In this document: positions 7,726 to 15,354 of the stretch, piece by piece
Layout of the letters: every line of letters begins with the position of its first letter
Numbering within the stretch: the first letter of the stretch is position 1
Origin: Desulfovibrio sp.
Lineage (GTDB): Bacteria > Desulfobacterota > Desulfovibrionia > Desulfovibrionales > Desulfovibrionaceae
Reading direction: 5' to 3'
Length of the DNA stretch: 17,227 nucleotides
NCBI GenBank assembly: GCA_003525525.1
Contig: DQED01000174.1
Span: forward strand, 1,004-18,230
Program-made: the position numbers and the translations under genes
The notes under the pieces: generated by a model
Databases searched by the model: none
Seen by the model: the letters and a program-made list of their open reading frames with translations, nothing else
Told to the model about the DNA's origin: nothing

Positions 7726-10230
7726 CTACATGTCGATAAACCCGAGACGGGACGTCGGCTGCGTCACCACCCCCATCGCATCGCAATAGAAGTTCTCTTT
7801 GAGCGCAAACATGCCGCTGTCCTGTACAGGATCGAGCGCCTCGGCCGCATGGAGCACCCTTTCCATATTCGGAAAGATATTAACACAATAGCGTTGCGCT
7901 TTTCGCAACAATTCCTTTTTACGCCACAAAATATCCGTGGAGTAAAGGTCCGCGATGAGTTGCCTGCCTTCGTCGTAAGGAACCAGAATGCTCGTCGCCG
8001 CCGAATCAATGGCCTTGAAGTGTTTCGCCGCCGTAGCGAACGACTGACCCAGCATGGGAGCAAGGCTCGGTTTCACGATGTCCTTATTACTCCCGAGCAT
8101 GTCCAATAGGCTGCTGCCGTGCTCCGTGCAGGCATAGGACATGACGTCGGCCCTGCGGGTATAATAATGGTCGAAATACGCCTCGGTCAGCAGCGGCTGG
8201 GTCAGGTCGTAATCCGAATTCTCAAGGGTTTTGGCGAACTTCAAACGCACGGCGTCCAAGAAGACATCGCGCCCGGCCTTGATGTCTCGCAGACACTCCA
8301 GCTTCTCGACATCGCCGTCAACGAGCACCACATGCACCCGCCCCCGCTCGCCCTCGCCATGACGGTTGCAGCGCCCGGCCGCTTGCAGGATGGAATCCAA
8401 CCCCGCCGCCAGACGGATCACGGATCGAAAGCTGATGTCCACCCCGCATTCGATGAGCTGGGTGCTGACGCACAGGACAGGCCGTCCGGCGTCCAGGTCT
8501 GCACGCATGGCTTCAAGCCGTGCCATGCGGTGGGCCGGGCAAAGATTGGTGCTGAGGTAATACCGCCGAAGGCCTTCCCTATTAGGGCACAGCGCGTAGA
8601 GCGTTTCCGCCATTTTCTTGGTGTTGCACACCACCAGGCAGGAGCCGCTCTCACCCAGTTCTGCCCGGGCCAGATCGGCTACAGCTTCGGCGCTCAGGCG
8701 CTTGGAGCAATGGTCGATAAAATCGGTGCGTCGCAGCTCGCGAAACAGGCCGGACACGTCGGGCATGATTTCCCGCTCCGGCCCGAGGCTCAGGCTGCCA
8801 AGCCTCGGCCTGGGCAAACCGCCCAGGCGCGGCTGGGTGGCGGTGCACAGCATGACCGACGCGCCGCACTGCTCCACGAGGAATTCCACGGCGTTGCAGA
8901 ACATGCGCAGACAACGCACCGGCACGGTCTGCACCTCGTCAAACACAATAACGCTGCGAGCTAGGTTATGCATACGGCGGGCATGGCGCGTACCGGAACC
9001 GGCCAGGCTTTCCAGAAACTGCACCATGGTCGTAAAAACTACCGGCGCGTCCCAGTTTTCCGCGAGCTTTTCCCACCGTTTGACCGCCCCTTCGTCATCG
9101 GTGTCGGCGTCCGGCAGAAAGTTGGAATGGTGCTCCAGCACCATGGATCCGGGGACCTCGTCCTGTTCCAGTACCTGGCGGGCCACAGAGGCGTTTTGAT
9201 CGATGATGGAGGTATAAGGAATGACGTAGATGACCCGGTCCAGTTGGTGCTTTTGCGCGTGCAGCAGGGCGAAACGCAGGCTGGCCAGGGTCTTGCCGCC
9301 GCCCGTGGGGACGGTCAGAGTAAAAATCCCCTGATCGTCCAAAGCCCGGCGAGCGCAGTGGTCCGCGATGTCGCGCCGCAAATAGTCGATGGAATGTCGA
9401 GGCTCTTTCGCCGCCAGGGCCGCTTCCAGACGCGGCACAAGCACATCCCAAGGACGGCGCGGCGCTTCCTCGCGCAGCCGCTTGAGTCGCGGGTCTTCAA
9501 ACTCAGCGCTGTCCGTGCGGTCCGCGTCCAGCAAACAGCTTAACAGAAAACGCACCAGCAGCCCCTGCTGAAAATCGCGGCTATTCTCATTATCCACATC
9601 TGGACGACCAGAGCCAGCGGGCAGCTTGCCCGTGAACCTTTTGTGAAGACTTATTACGACACCAGCGACTTCTCGCAACAGATCGGCGGAGACCAACAGG
9701 CTGTCGATTTCAGCGGTCAAGGAAGGATCACAAGCACTTGCGCATTGATCATGATGCGTCTTTTCTTCGCTCCTCACCATGTAGTCGCCCGAAAAAAGAT
9801 TCATTCCACCTTGGCCAACGCAGTCCTTGAGCCCGGAGTGATGCGAGATCATGCACAGTGCCAGCATTTGCGCTGTAACGCATTTATGCATATTGCCGTG
9901 CAGACGCCGCCACGCGTGTTGCCCGCCGGCAAAGGCGTGATTTATCTTGCCTTTGTTCGCAATCGGATCAATATAATTAGGATCATCTGGTTTTATGCAG
10001 CCTGCCGCCGAGAGAATATATCGCTGAAATGCATCGGAGTACTTCCCGAAATCGTGCAACAGTCCGATGAGCCGACCAGCAAGCGGCAAACCCGCCTTGG
10101 CCGCGAAGCTTTCCGCCAATGCCGCCACCTCACGCAGATGGGACTCCAACGTCTGGATTCTAAAGGAAGGGGCATCCTGCTGGCCGCAAACATGGGCAAC
10201 ATGGGTATTTCGAGAATTGCACATAACCAT
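7726..10230 (-). CDS. cas3: Cas3, HD nuclease-helicase
   Basis: This 834-residue protein is a fused HD-nuclease and superfamily 2 helicase. The N-terminal HD domain (about 25-240) has H31 in ESHLREVA, H59-D60 in GLLHDFGKY, H130-H131 in SHHSG, and D236. The helicase part has Walker A TGGGKT (309-314), the DEVQ box (431-434), TAT (463-465) and QAAGRCNRHG (616-625). Cas3 is recruited by the target-bound Cascade, then unwinds and degrades the invader DNA. It is the first gene of the operon; the ATG at 10230 begins MVMCNSRN, and a second ATG two codons later is possible. The intergenic region upstream holds an AT-rich block suited to a promoter. All motifs are intact, so interference should be functional. 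Confidence 0.97.
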   Translation of the reverse strand: MVMCNSRNTHVAHVCGQQDAPSFRIQTLESHLREVAALAESFAAKAGLPLAGRLIGLLHDFGKYSDAFQRYILSAAGCIKPDDPNYIDPIANKGKINHAFAGGQHAWRRLHGNMHKCVTAQMLALCMISHHSGLKDCVGQGGMNLFSGDYMVRSEEKTHHDQCASACDPSLTAEIDSLLVSADLLREVAGVVISLHKRFTGKLPAGSGRPDVDNENSRDFQQGLLVRFLLSCLLDADRTDSAEFEDPRLKRLREEAPRRPWDVLVPRLEAALAAKEPRHSIDYLRRDIADHCARRALDDQGIFTLTVPTGGGKTLASLRFALLHAQKHQLDRVIYVIPYTSIIDQNASVARQVLEQDEVPGSMVLEHHSNFLPDADTDDEGAVKRWEKLAENWDAPVVFTTMVQFLESLAGSGTRHARRMHNLARSVIVFDEVQTVPVRCLRMFCNAVEFLVEQCGASVMLCTATQPRLGGLPRPRLGSLSLGPEREIMPDVSGLFRELRRTDFIDHCSKRLSAEAVADLARAELGESGSCLVVCNTKKMAETLYALCPNREGLRRYYLSTNLCPAHRMARLEAMRADLDAGRPVLCVSTQLIECGVDISFRSVIRLAAGLDSILQAAGRCNRHGEGERGRVHVVLVDGDVEKLECLRDIKAGRDVFLDAVRLKFAKTLENSDYDLTQPLLTEAYFDHYYTRRADVMSYACTEHGSSLLDMLGSNKDIVKPSLAPMLGQSFATAAKHFKAIDSAATSILVPYDEGRQLIADLYSTDILWRKKELLRKAQRYCVNIFPNMERVLHAAEALDPVQDSGMFALKENFYCDAMGVVTQPTSRLGFIDM

Positions 10231-10505
10231 GCCTTATTGAAGTCCTCAAAAGTCAACCCGGCGACCACGCGAAAAGTACATAGCTTTCGGAAAAGAGCCT
10301 GGATGTGCGTAATTCAAAATCATATTAAATATCAATAAAAAAATACACCTCATCGACAACAGGATACATGGCACAGCGCAAGGCAGCGCGGCAGTGATTC
10401 ACAATGCCTGACCGGTCGCTCTCACGGGCTGAAGGTTCATTCCAATCCGCCTATCACTTTCTATAACCGGGGGACACATGGGGGACAAAATCCCCACCCA
10501 ACGCA
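10231..10505 (-). promoter_or_regulatory. Upstream region of the cas operon, probable promoter area
   Basis: No gene is visible between the cas3 start and the tRNA-Arg terminator. The block 10310-10350 is very AT-rich against the surrounding GC-rich DNA and lies 80-120 bp upstream of cas3 on the minus strand, a plausible site for the operon promoter. I could not fix -35 and -10 hexamers with good spacing, so only the region is claimed. At the far end, GGGGGACACAT is directly repeated with an 11-bp period (10469-10479, and 10480 onward with a divergent end), just beyond the terminator. Confidence 0.35.
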
Positions 10506-10546
10506 AAAGGGGTTGGACTCATTCAGCCCAACCCCTTGATTTTTTT
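10506..10546. terminator. Hairpin terminator, probably bidirectional, downstream of tRNA-Arg
   Basis: AAGGGGTTGG and CCAACCCCTT form a 10-bp perfect stem around an 11-12-base loop. On the plus strand the stem is followed by GATTTTTTT; on the minus strand it is followed by TTTT. It sits directly 3' of the tRNA-Arg gene (minus strand) and would insulate it from the cas operon downstream. Confidence 0.8.
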
Positions 10547-10622
10547 GGTGCTCCCGGCGCGATTCGAACGCACGGCCTATCGCTTAGGAGGCGATCGCTC
10601 TATCCTACTGAGCTACGGGAGC
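10546..10622 (-). tRNA. tRNA-Arg (anticodon CCT)
   Basis: The minus strand folds as a full cloverleaf. The acceptor GCTCCCG pairs with CGGGAGC, the D stem is GCTC/GAGC, and the anticodon stem ATCGC/GCGAT surrounds loop CTCCTAA, with anticodon CCT reading AGG. The T arm contains TTCGAAT, the discriminator is A, and the CCA end is encoded. Length is 77 bases. Its 3' end points to the CRISPR-cas locus, with a terminator directly behind. tRNA 3' ends are common integration targets for islands. Confidence 0.97.
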
Positions 10623-10765
10623 ACGGCATCGCATGAAACGATGTTCATACTTCTTTTATGGTTACGGCCCATTACGCCGCACCCTTAAAAACAACCCCCC
10701 GAAATAACAAACTTATTTGAGGGACTAAATCCTGTCGGCGAACCGTTGCGAAACATTCGCGCCGA
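10623..10765. other. Intergenic region between divergent tRNA-Arg and htrA
   Basis: Nothing coding is visible here. The stretch must hold the tRNA-Arg promoter on the minus strand, but I could not assign hexamers with confidence. The right end runs into the htrA promoter. Confidence 0.4.
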
Positions 10766-10793
10766 TTGACGCGCCGGAAACAAACTTTATTAT
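10766..10793 (+). promoter_or_regulatory. Sigma70-type promoter of htrA
   Basis: TTGACG at 10766-10771 and TATTAT at 10788-10793 are separated by 16 bp, a good match to the housekeeping consensus. Transcription would begin near 10800, giving a 5' untranslated region of about 235 bases before the htrA ATG. That leader contains a small hairpin (TCCGG-TTTACT-CCGGA near 10897-10912). There is no other gene for it to serve on this strand. Confidence 0.55.
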
Positions 10794-11035
10794 TTGCCAC
10801 ACGAAAGCTTGTCAAGGAACCGACAAGCCCGCGTGGACGGTTTAGAGATGTCGCGTGCCGGAAAATACCGCCCCCAGGGACGCCTGGACGGCAGGTTCCG
10901 GTTTACTCCGGACGCAAACGGCGTATAAACGGCAATATCGCCCGAAATCATGACCCCGGATCAGCACCGGAGACCGAAAAAGCCCCCTGGAACGGCTCCA
11001 CGACCAAGCCGCCAGCCCAAAAGCAGGAGTTCACC

Positions 11036-12502
11036 ATGCCAAAACGCATCCTCGCTCCCCTGACCGCCGCACTGATGGTCCTGGCCTGGACCTCGCTCGC
11101 CGCAGCGCGCATCCCCTTGCCCGACATCACGGAACTCGTCGAAAAAGACGGCCCCGCCGTGGTCAATATCTCCACCACCAAAACCGCCAAAGCCCAGGAA
11201 GGCATGCGCGACCTCTTCGAGCAGTTCCACAACAGGCGAGGCGGCGGCCCCATGGACGACTTCTTCGACCAGTTCGAAAAATTCTTCGGCCCCCAGGGCA
11301 AAGGCGGCAAGCCCCATAAGCAGCGCTCCATGGGCTCGGGCTTCGTCATCTCCCCCGACGGCTACATCGTCACCAACAACCACGTCATCGACAACGCCGA
11401 CGAGGTCAAGGTCCAGTTCAAGAACAACGAAAAGCCCCTGGCCGCCAAGATCGTCGGCCGCGACCCCGAAACCGACCTCGCCCTGCTCAAGATCGACGGC
11501 AAGTCCAACCTGCCCTACCTGGAGTTCGGCGACTCCGGAAAGATCAAAGTCGGCGAATGGGTGCTCGCCATCGGCAACCCCTTCGGCCTGGAAAACACCG
11601 TCACCCTCGGCATCGTCAGCGCCAAGGGCCGCATCATCGGCGCCGGCCCCTTCGACAACTTCATCCAGACCGACGCCGCCATCAATCCCGGCAACTCCGG
11701 CGGCCCGCTGATCGACCTCGACGGCAAGGTCATCGGCATCAACACCGCCATCGTCGCTTCCGGCCAGGGCATCGGCTTCGCCATCCCCTCCGGCATGGCC
11801 AAGGACGTCATCGCCCAGTTGCGCGAGGGCAAGAGCGTCAAGCGCGGCTGGATCGGCGTCACCATCCAGGACATCGACGAGAACACCGCCAAGGCCCTGG
11901 GCATGGACAACACCAAGGGCGCGCTCGTCACCTCCGTGCTCGAGGGCCAGCCCGCTGCCAAGGCCGGCATCAAGACCGGCGACGTCATCACCGCCGTCTC
12001 CGGCCAGAAGATCGACAACACCAACGAACTGCTGCGCCGCATCGCCGCCCTCAAACCCGGCGATTCCACGGAAATGAACCTGCTGCGCAAGGGTTCTCCG
12101 CTCACGGTCTCCGTCACCCTCGGCGAACGCGACGCCAAAAAGCTCGCCCAACAGGGCGGCACGGGCGAAGACGGCGGCGACGCGACCGCGCCTGCCGAAA
12201 CCCAGGCCAAAAGCATCGGCCTGACCCTGCGCGCCGTCACGGACAGGGAGGGCAAGGCACTGGGCATGGACAAGGCCCGCGGTGTCCTGGTAACGGAGGT
12301 CGAAGACGGCTCCGAGGCCGAACAGTCCGACGTGCGTCCCGGCGACGTCGTGCTCGAGGTCAACCAGCGGGCGGTCAACACCCCCGAGGAATTCAAGAAG
12401 GTGGTGGCCGAGGACGGCAAGGCCAAGGGCGTGGTGATGCTCCAGATCAAGCGCCAGCGCCAGACCGTCTTCCGGACCGTGCCGCTGTCGGATTCGAAAT
12501 AA
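11036..12502 (+). CDS. HtrA/DegP-family periplasmic serine protease, two PDZ domains
   Basis: The 488-residue product starts at the ATG at 11036, chosen because AGGAG lies seven bases upstream and a signal peptide follows (MPKR, then hydrophobic residues to about 24). Longer in-frame starts reach back to 10766, into the promoter, and are rejected. The trypsin-like domain has H116 (TNNHVID), D147 (ETDLALLK) and S221 (GNSGGPL). PDZ1 covers about 271-365 and PDZ2 about 392-482. A glycine-rich, acidic linker (372-390) joins them. HtrA proteases degrade misfolded periplasmic proteins, often under heat or envelope stress. It has its own promoter, and a GC-rich hairpin follows the stop codon. The family is certain; whether to call it degP, degQ or mucD is not decidable from sequence alone. 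Confidence 0.95.
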   Translation: MPKRILAPLTAALMVLAWTSLAAARIPLPDITELVEKDGPAVVNISTTKTAKAQEGMRDLFEQFHNRRGGGPMDDFFDQFEKFFGPQGKGGKPHKQRSMGSGFVISPDGYIVTNNHVIDNADEVKVQFKNNEKPLAAKIVGRDPETDLALLKIDGKSNLPYLEFGDSGKIKVGEWVLAIGNPFGLENTVTLGIVSAKGRIIGAGPFDNFIQTDAAINPGNSGGPLIDLDGKVIGINTAIVASGQGIGFAIPSGMAKDVIAQLREGKSVKRGWIGVTIQDIDENTAKALGMDNTKGALVTSVLEGQPAAKAGIKTGDVITAVSGQKIDNTNELLRRIAALKPGDSTEMNLLRKGSPLTVSVTLGERDAKKLAQQGGTGEDGGDATAPAETQAKSIGLTLRAVTDREGKALGMDKARGVLVTEVEDGSEAEQSDVRPGDVVLEVNQRAVNTPEEFKKVVAEDGKAKGVVMLQIKRQRQTVFRTVPLSDSK

Positions 12503-12511
12503 CGCAAAACC

Positions 12512-12544
12512 CGGCCGGCGGCGCGCAATCCGCGCCGCCGGCCG
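12512..12544 (+). terminator. Strong GC hairpin after htrA, no U tract
   Basis: A perfect 14-bp inverted repeat (CGGCCGGCGGCGCG and its complement) with a five-base loop (CAATC) fills most of the gap between the htrA stop and the ispE start. There is no T run behind it, so it is not a classical intrinsic terminator. It could protect the htrA mRNA 3' end or reduce read-through into ispE. Confidence 0.45.
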
Positions 12545-12558
12545 CCCCAAGGCGCGCC

Positions 12559-13449
12559 ATGGGCCTGATGCCGTATTGCGTCGAAGAAACCGCCATCCCC
12601 GTGCCCTGCAAGGTCAACCTGCGCCTTGCCGTGGGGCCTCGCCGGGCCGATGGCTACCACGACATCGAAACCCTGTTCCATCCGCTGTCCGAACCCGCCG
12701 ACGTCTTTTCCATCCGTCGCTTCGAAGACCCGGGCGACATCGATTTCCTGTGCTCCGACCCGGAGCTCGAAACCGACGACAACCTCGTCGTTCGGGCCTA
12801 CCGGGCCTTCGCCGCGCAAACCGGCTACGCCCCGCGCCTGGAGGCGATGCTCAAGAAACGCATCCCCCACGGCGCGGGCCTGGGCGGCGGCTCCGCGGAC
12901 GCGGCCGCCATGCTCTCCTACCTCAACGAACGCGCCGGCGAGAACGCCCTGGACGGGGACGCCCTCGCCCGCCTGGCCCTGGGGCTCGGCGCGGACGTCC
13001 CCTTTTTCCTTCTGGATCGCCCCGCCCTGGCCACGGGCGTGGGCGAACGCCTCGTTCCCGTGGACGCCGGGCTCTCCGGCTGGTTCGCCGTGGTTATCTG
13101 CCCCGCCGTGCGGGTCAACACAGCCTGGGCCTATGCCGCACTGGACACGGCGCGCACTTTCCCGGAAAAACCCGGCGCACAGTGCTTGACAAGGGCTTTT
13201 GACGGCAATAAAAAGCCCTTTTGCGTGACCGGAGCGCCACTGCGAAACGACTTTGAACCTGTCGTGTTCGCCGCCCACCCGGAGATCGGGCGGGTCAAGG
13301 AACGCCTGCTGGCCTTCGGGGCGGCGGGCGCGCTTCTTTCCGGAACGGGTTCCGCGGTGTTCGGTCTTTTCCGCACGCGCCACGCCGCTGCGGTGGCCAT
13401 GGCGCAGCTGTCCGGAGACGGGTCCCGCGTCTTCCTCGCCTCGTTGTAA
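12559..13449 (+). CDS. ispE: 4-diphosphocytidyl-2-C-methyl-D-erythritol kinase
   Basis: This 296-residue GHMP-family kinase phosphorylates CDP-ME in the MEP pathway of isoprenoid precursor synthesis. The N-terminal PCKVNLRL carries the conserved lysine (K18), followed by RRADGYHDIETLF. The ATP loop PHGAGLGGGSADAAA (103-117) is unmistakable. ADVPFFL carries the catalytic aspartate (D146), and the C-terminal GTGSAVFGLF closes the substrate site. The start ATG at 12559 gives the usual distance to K18; an ATG three codons later is possible. The ribosome binding site is weak (CAAGG). The gene lies 56 bp after htrA and 54 bp before tRNA-Gln. Inside it, at 13191-13220, is a terminator-like hairpin. 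Reading frame and motifs are intact. Confidence 0.96.
   Translation: MGLMPYCVEETAIPVPCKVNLRLAVGPRRADGYHDIETLFHPLSEPADVFSIRRFEDPGDIDFLCSDPELETDDNLVVRAYRAFAAQTGYAPRLEAMLKKRIPHGAGLGGGSADAAAMLSYLNERAGENALDGDALARLALGLGADVPFFLLDRPALATGVGERLVPVDAGLSGWFAVVICPAVRVNTAWAYAALDTARTFPEKPGAQCLTRAFDGNKKPFCVTGAPLRNDFEPVVFAAHPEIGRVKERLLAFGAAGALLSGTGSAVFGLFRTRHAAAVAMAQLSGDGSRVFLASL
13191..13222 (+). other. Terminator-like hairpin within ispE
   Basis: AAGGGCTTTT and AAAAGCCCTT form a perfect 10-bp stem around a 10-base loop, inside the ispE coding region. The stem ends in TT and is followed by only a short T stretch (TTTTG), so termination would be weak. It encodes a charged local segment (RAFDGNKKPF). It may be chance or a transcription pause site. 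Confidence 0.35.
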
Positions 13450-13503
13450 TCCGCGCGGGGCGCAAGTTCGCGTGTACGTCCGCCCCAGGGCGGGCCGGCT
13501 TGC

Positions 13504-13579
13504 TGGGGTGTCGCCAAGTTGGTAAGGCACGGGGTTTTGGTCCCCGCATTCGTGGGTTCGAGTCCTACCACCCCAGCCA
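13504..13579 (+). tRNA. tRNA-Gln (anticodon TTG)
   Basis: The acceptor TGGGGTG pairs with CACCCCA, followed by discriminator G and an encoded CCA. The anticodon stem CGGGG/CCCCG surrounds loop TTTTGGT, with anticodon TTG reading CAA. The T loop is TTCGAGT. Length is 76 bases. It lies between ispE and prs on the same strand, with only a TATTTTTTG stretch behind it and no stem-type terminator, so it may be cotranscribed with prs. Confidence 0.97.
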
Positions 13580-13662
13580 TATTTTTTGTTATGAACACCG
13601 TCCGCCGCGGCGGCACTGCCGCCAGACCGTCCGACGGCCCAAAGCATCCCGAGGCCCGCAAC

Positions 13663-14607
13663 ATGGCGCAAGGCGACTTGAAAATCCTCACCGGCACGTC
13701 CAACCCCGTCCTGGCCGCCGCCATCTGCGACCACCTCGGCTGCACGCTGCTACCGGCAAAGGTCGGCACCTTCAGCGACGGCGAGATCCGCGTCGAGATC
13801 GGCGCCAACGTGCGCGGTTCGGACATCTTCGTGGTCCAGTCCACCTCCTATCCGGTCAACTTCAACCTGATGGAGCTGTGCCTGATCCTCGACGCCCTCA
13901 AGCGCGCCAGCGCCCAGCGCGTCACCGCCGTGGTCCCCTACTACGGCTACGCCAGGCAGGACCGCAAGGTCGCGCCCCGCGCGCCCATCTCCGCCAAGCT
14001 CGTGGCCGATTTTCTCACCGTGGCCGGCATGAACAGGCTTCTCACCATCGACCTGCACGCCGGCCAGATCCAGGGCTTTTTCAACCTGCCCGTGGACAAC
14101 CTCTTTTCCGCGCCGATAATGGCCGAGTATTTCAAGGAATTCCAGGGCCATAACCTCTGCGTGGTCTCGCCGGACGCCGGCGGCGTGGAACGGGCCCGGG
14201 CCTTCGCCAAGCGCCTGGGCGGCAGCCTCGCCATCATCGACAAGCGCCGCGACGCCCCCAACCAGGCCCAGGCCATGCACGTCATCGGCGACGTCAAGGA
14301 CAAGCTGTGCGTGGTTCTTGACGACATGATCGACACCGCCGGCACCATGTGCCAGGCAGGCACCGTGCTCCTGGAAAACGGCGCCAGCGAGGTCATGGCC
14401 GCCGCCACCCACGCCGTGCTTTCCGGCCCGGCCATCGAGCGCCTGGAAGCCTCGCCCTTCACCCAGATCGTGACCACCAACACGATCCCCTTAAGCGACA
14501 AGGCCAAGGCCTGTAGCAAGATCAAGACCCTGTCCATCGCCGGGCTCCTGGCCAAGGCCATCCACAACATCCACACCGAGTCCTCGGTGAGCGTGCTTTT
14601 CACCTAA
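13663..14607 (+). CDS. prs: Ribose-phosphate pyrophosphokinase (PRPP synthetase)
   Basis: This 314-residue enzyme makes PRPP from ribose 5-phosphate and ATP, the precursor for nucleotides, histidine, tryptophan and NAD. The visible motifs are FSDGE (37-41), [10 protein letters not shown] (93-102), [11 protein letters not shown] with H132 (130-140), DKRR (193-196), and the PRPP loop DDMIDTAGT (220-228). The start ATG at 13663 is chosen because GAGG lies eight bases upstream and the length matches the family. The in-frame ATG at 13591 would add 24 non-conserved residues without a ribosome binding site, and the one at 13519 lies inside the tRNA-Gln. rplY follows after 58 bp, without a terminator, so the two probably form an operon. 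Confidence 0.97.
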   Translation: MAQGDLKILTGTSNPVLAAAICDHLGCTLLPAKVGTFSDGEIRVEIGANVRGSDIFVVQSTSYPVNFNLMELCLILDALKRASAQRVTAVVPYYGYARQDRKVAPRAPISAKLVADFLTVAGMNRLLTIDLHAGQIQGFFNLPVDNLFSAPIMAEYFKEFQGHNLCVVSPDAGGVERARAFAKRLGGSLAIIDKRRDAPNQAQAMHVIGDVKDKLCVVLDDMIDTAGTMCQAGTVLLENGASEVMAAATHAVLSGPAIERLEASPFTQIVTTNTIPLSDKAKACSKIKTLSIAGLLAKAIHNIHTESSVSVLFT

Positions 14608-14665
14608 GCCGCCCCGCCTGACCGGAAATCATGTTTCGCCCCCGGGCGACAAGGAGATAGACGCT

Positions 14666-15259
14666 ATGAAAGAGATGCAAACCCTGGCCGTTACGACCCG
14701 CACGGGCCTTGGCAAGGGCGCCAACAGGAAGCTGCGCGCCACGGACATGGTCCCGGGCGTTTACTACGACGCCGCCGGCGCCAACATCCCGGTCATGGTC
14801 GAGCACCTCCCCCTGGAAAAGCTCTATGCCAAGACCTCGTCCGCCCATGTCTTCCACCTCGACATCGCTGGCGAATCCGGCAAGGAGATCAAGCCGGCCC
14901 TGGTCTGGAAGCTCCAGCACCATCCGACCAAGGCGCGCATCACCCACGTCGACTTCTACGGCGTGGACCTGGAAAAGCCCATCCGCGTGCACATCCCCGT
15001 GGAAGTGACCGGCAAGGCCAAGGGCCAGGTCAAGGGCGGCGCCCTGGAGATCCACCGCGAAACCATCGAGGTGTCCTCCCTGCCCCTGTCCATCCCGGAC
15101 AAGGTCGTCATCGACATCACCGAGCTCGACGTCAACGAGAGCGTGCAGGTGGCCGACCTGAAGCTGCCCGAGGGCGTCACGGCCGTTTACGACGACAACT
15201 TCGCCATCCTGGCCGTGCTCATGCCCGAGGCCGAGGAAGCCGCCGCTCCCGCCTCCTAG
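14666..15259 (+). CDS. rplY: 50S ribosomal protein L25 (general stress protein Ctc type)
   Basis: This 197-residue protein has an N-terminal L25 domain that binds 5S rRNA (about 1-95; RTGLGKGANRKLRATDMVPGVYY and HVDFYGVDL are typical) and a C-terminal TL5/Ctc beta domain (about 98-190). A short acidic, alanine-rich tail (PEAEEAAAPAS) ends the protein. The long two-domain form distinguishes it from the E. coli single-domain L25. The ATG is preceded by AAGGAGATAGACGCT, a good ribosome binding site. A small hairpin (TCGCC-CCCG-GGCGA) lies just upstream of that site. The gene is followed by a strong terminator, ending the prs-rplY unit. Confidence 0.96.
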   Translation: MKEMQTLAVTTRTGLGKGANRKLRATDMVPGVYYDAAGANIPVMVEHLPLEKLYAKTSSAHVFHLDIAGESGKEIKPALVWKLQHHPTKARITHVDFYGVDLEKPIRVHIPVEVTGKAKGQVKGGALEIHRETIEVSSLPLSIPDKVVIDITELDVNESVQVADLKLPEGVTAVYDDNFAILAVLMPEAEEAAAPAS

Positions 15260-15291
15260 ACCGGCGACCGGGACATCTTTGCTGCCATGCG

Positions 15292-15327
15292 GGCGGGGCG
15301 CGATCGACGCGCCCCGCCTCTTTTTCC
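15292..15327 (+). terminator. Intrinsic terminator after rplY
   Basis: GGCGGGGCGCG and CGCGCCCCGCC form a perfect 11-bp stem around a five-base loop (ATCGA), followed by TCTTTTTCC. It is the clearest intrinsic terminator in the window, 33 bp after the rplY stop and 28 bp before pth. Confidence 0.92.
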
Positions 15328-15354
15328 ATTGACGCGACAACCCCGGACGCAGCC

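Noticed and set aside
10766..11035. Ninety-codon N-terminal extension of HtrA
   Set aside because: It would begin on the -35 hexamer of the promoter and place the signal peptide internally; the ATG at 11036 has a good ribosome binding site.
10961..12550. 529-codon minus-strand frame opposite htrA
   Set aside because: High-GC antisense shadow, low-complexity D/V/G/A composition, while the plus strand has a complete protease with signal peptide and triad.
11557..12558. Upstream extension of the ispE frame into htrA
   Set aside because: Arginine-rich translation of the htrA gene in another frame; true IspE homology begins at about 12559.
11515..13734. 739-codon minus-strand frame across htrA, ispE and tRNA-Gln
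   Set aside because: It crosses two well-supported genes and a tRNA on the other strand; a by-product of GC-rich codon usage.
14618..14656. Small hairpin before the rplY ribosome binding site as a riboswitch or L25 autoregulation site
   Set aside because: Only a 5-bp stem with no known motif; noted under rplY but too weak to claim.
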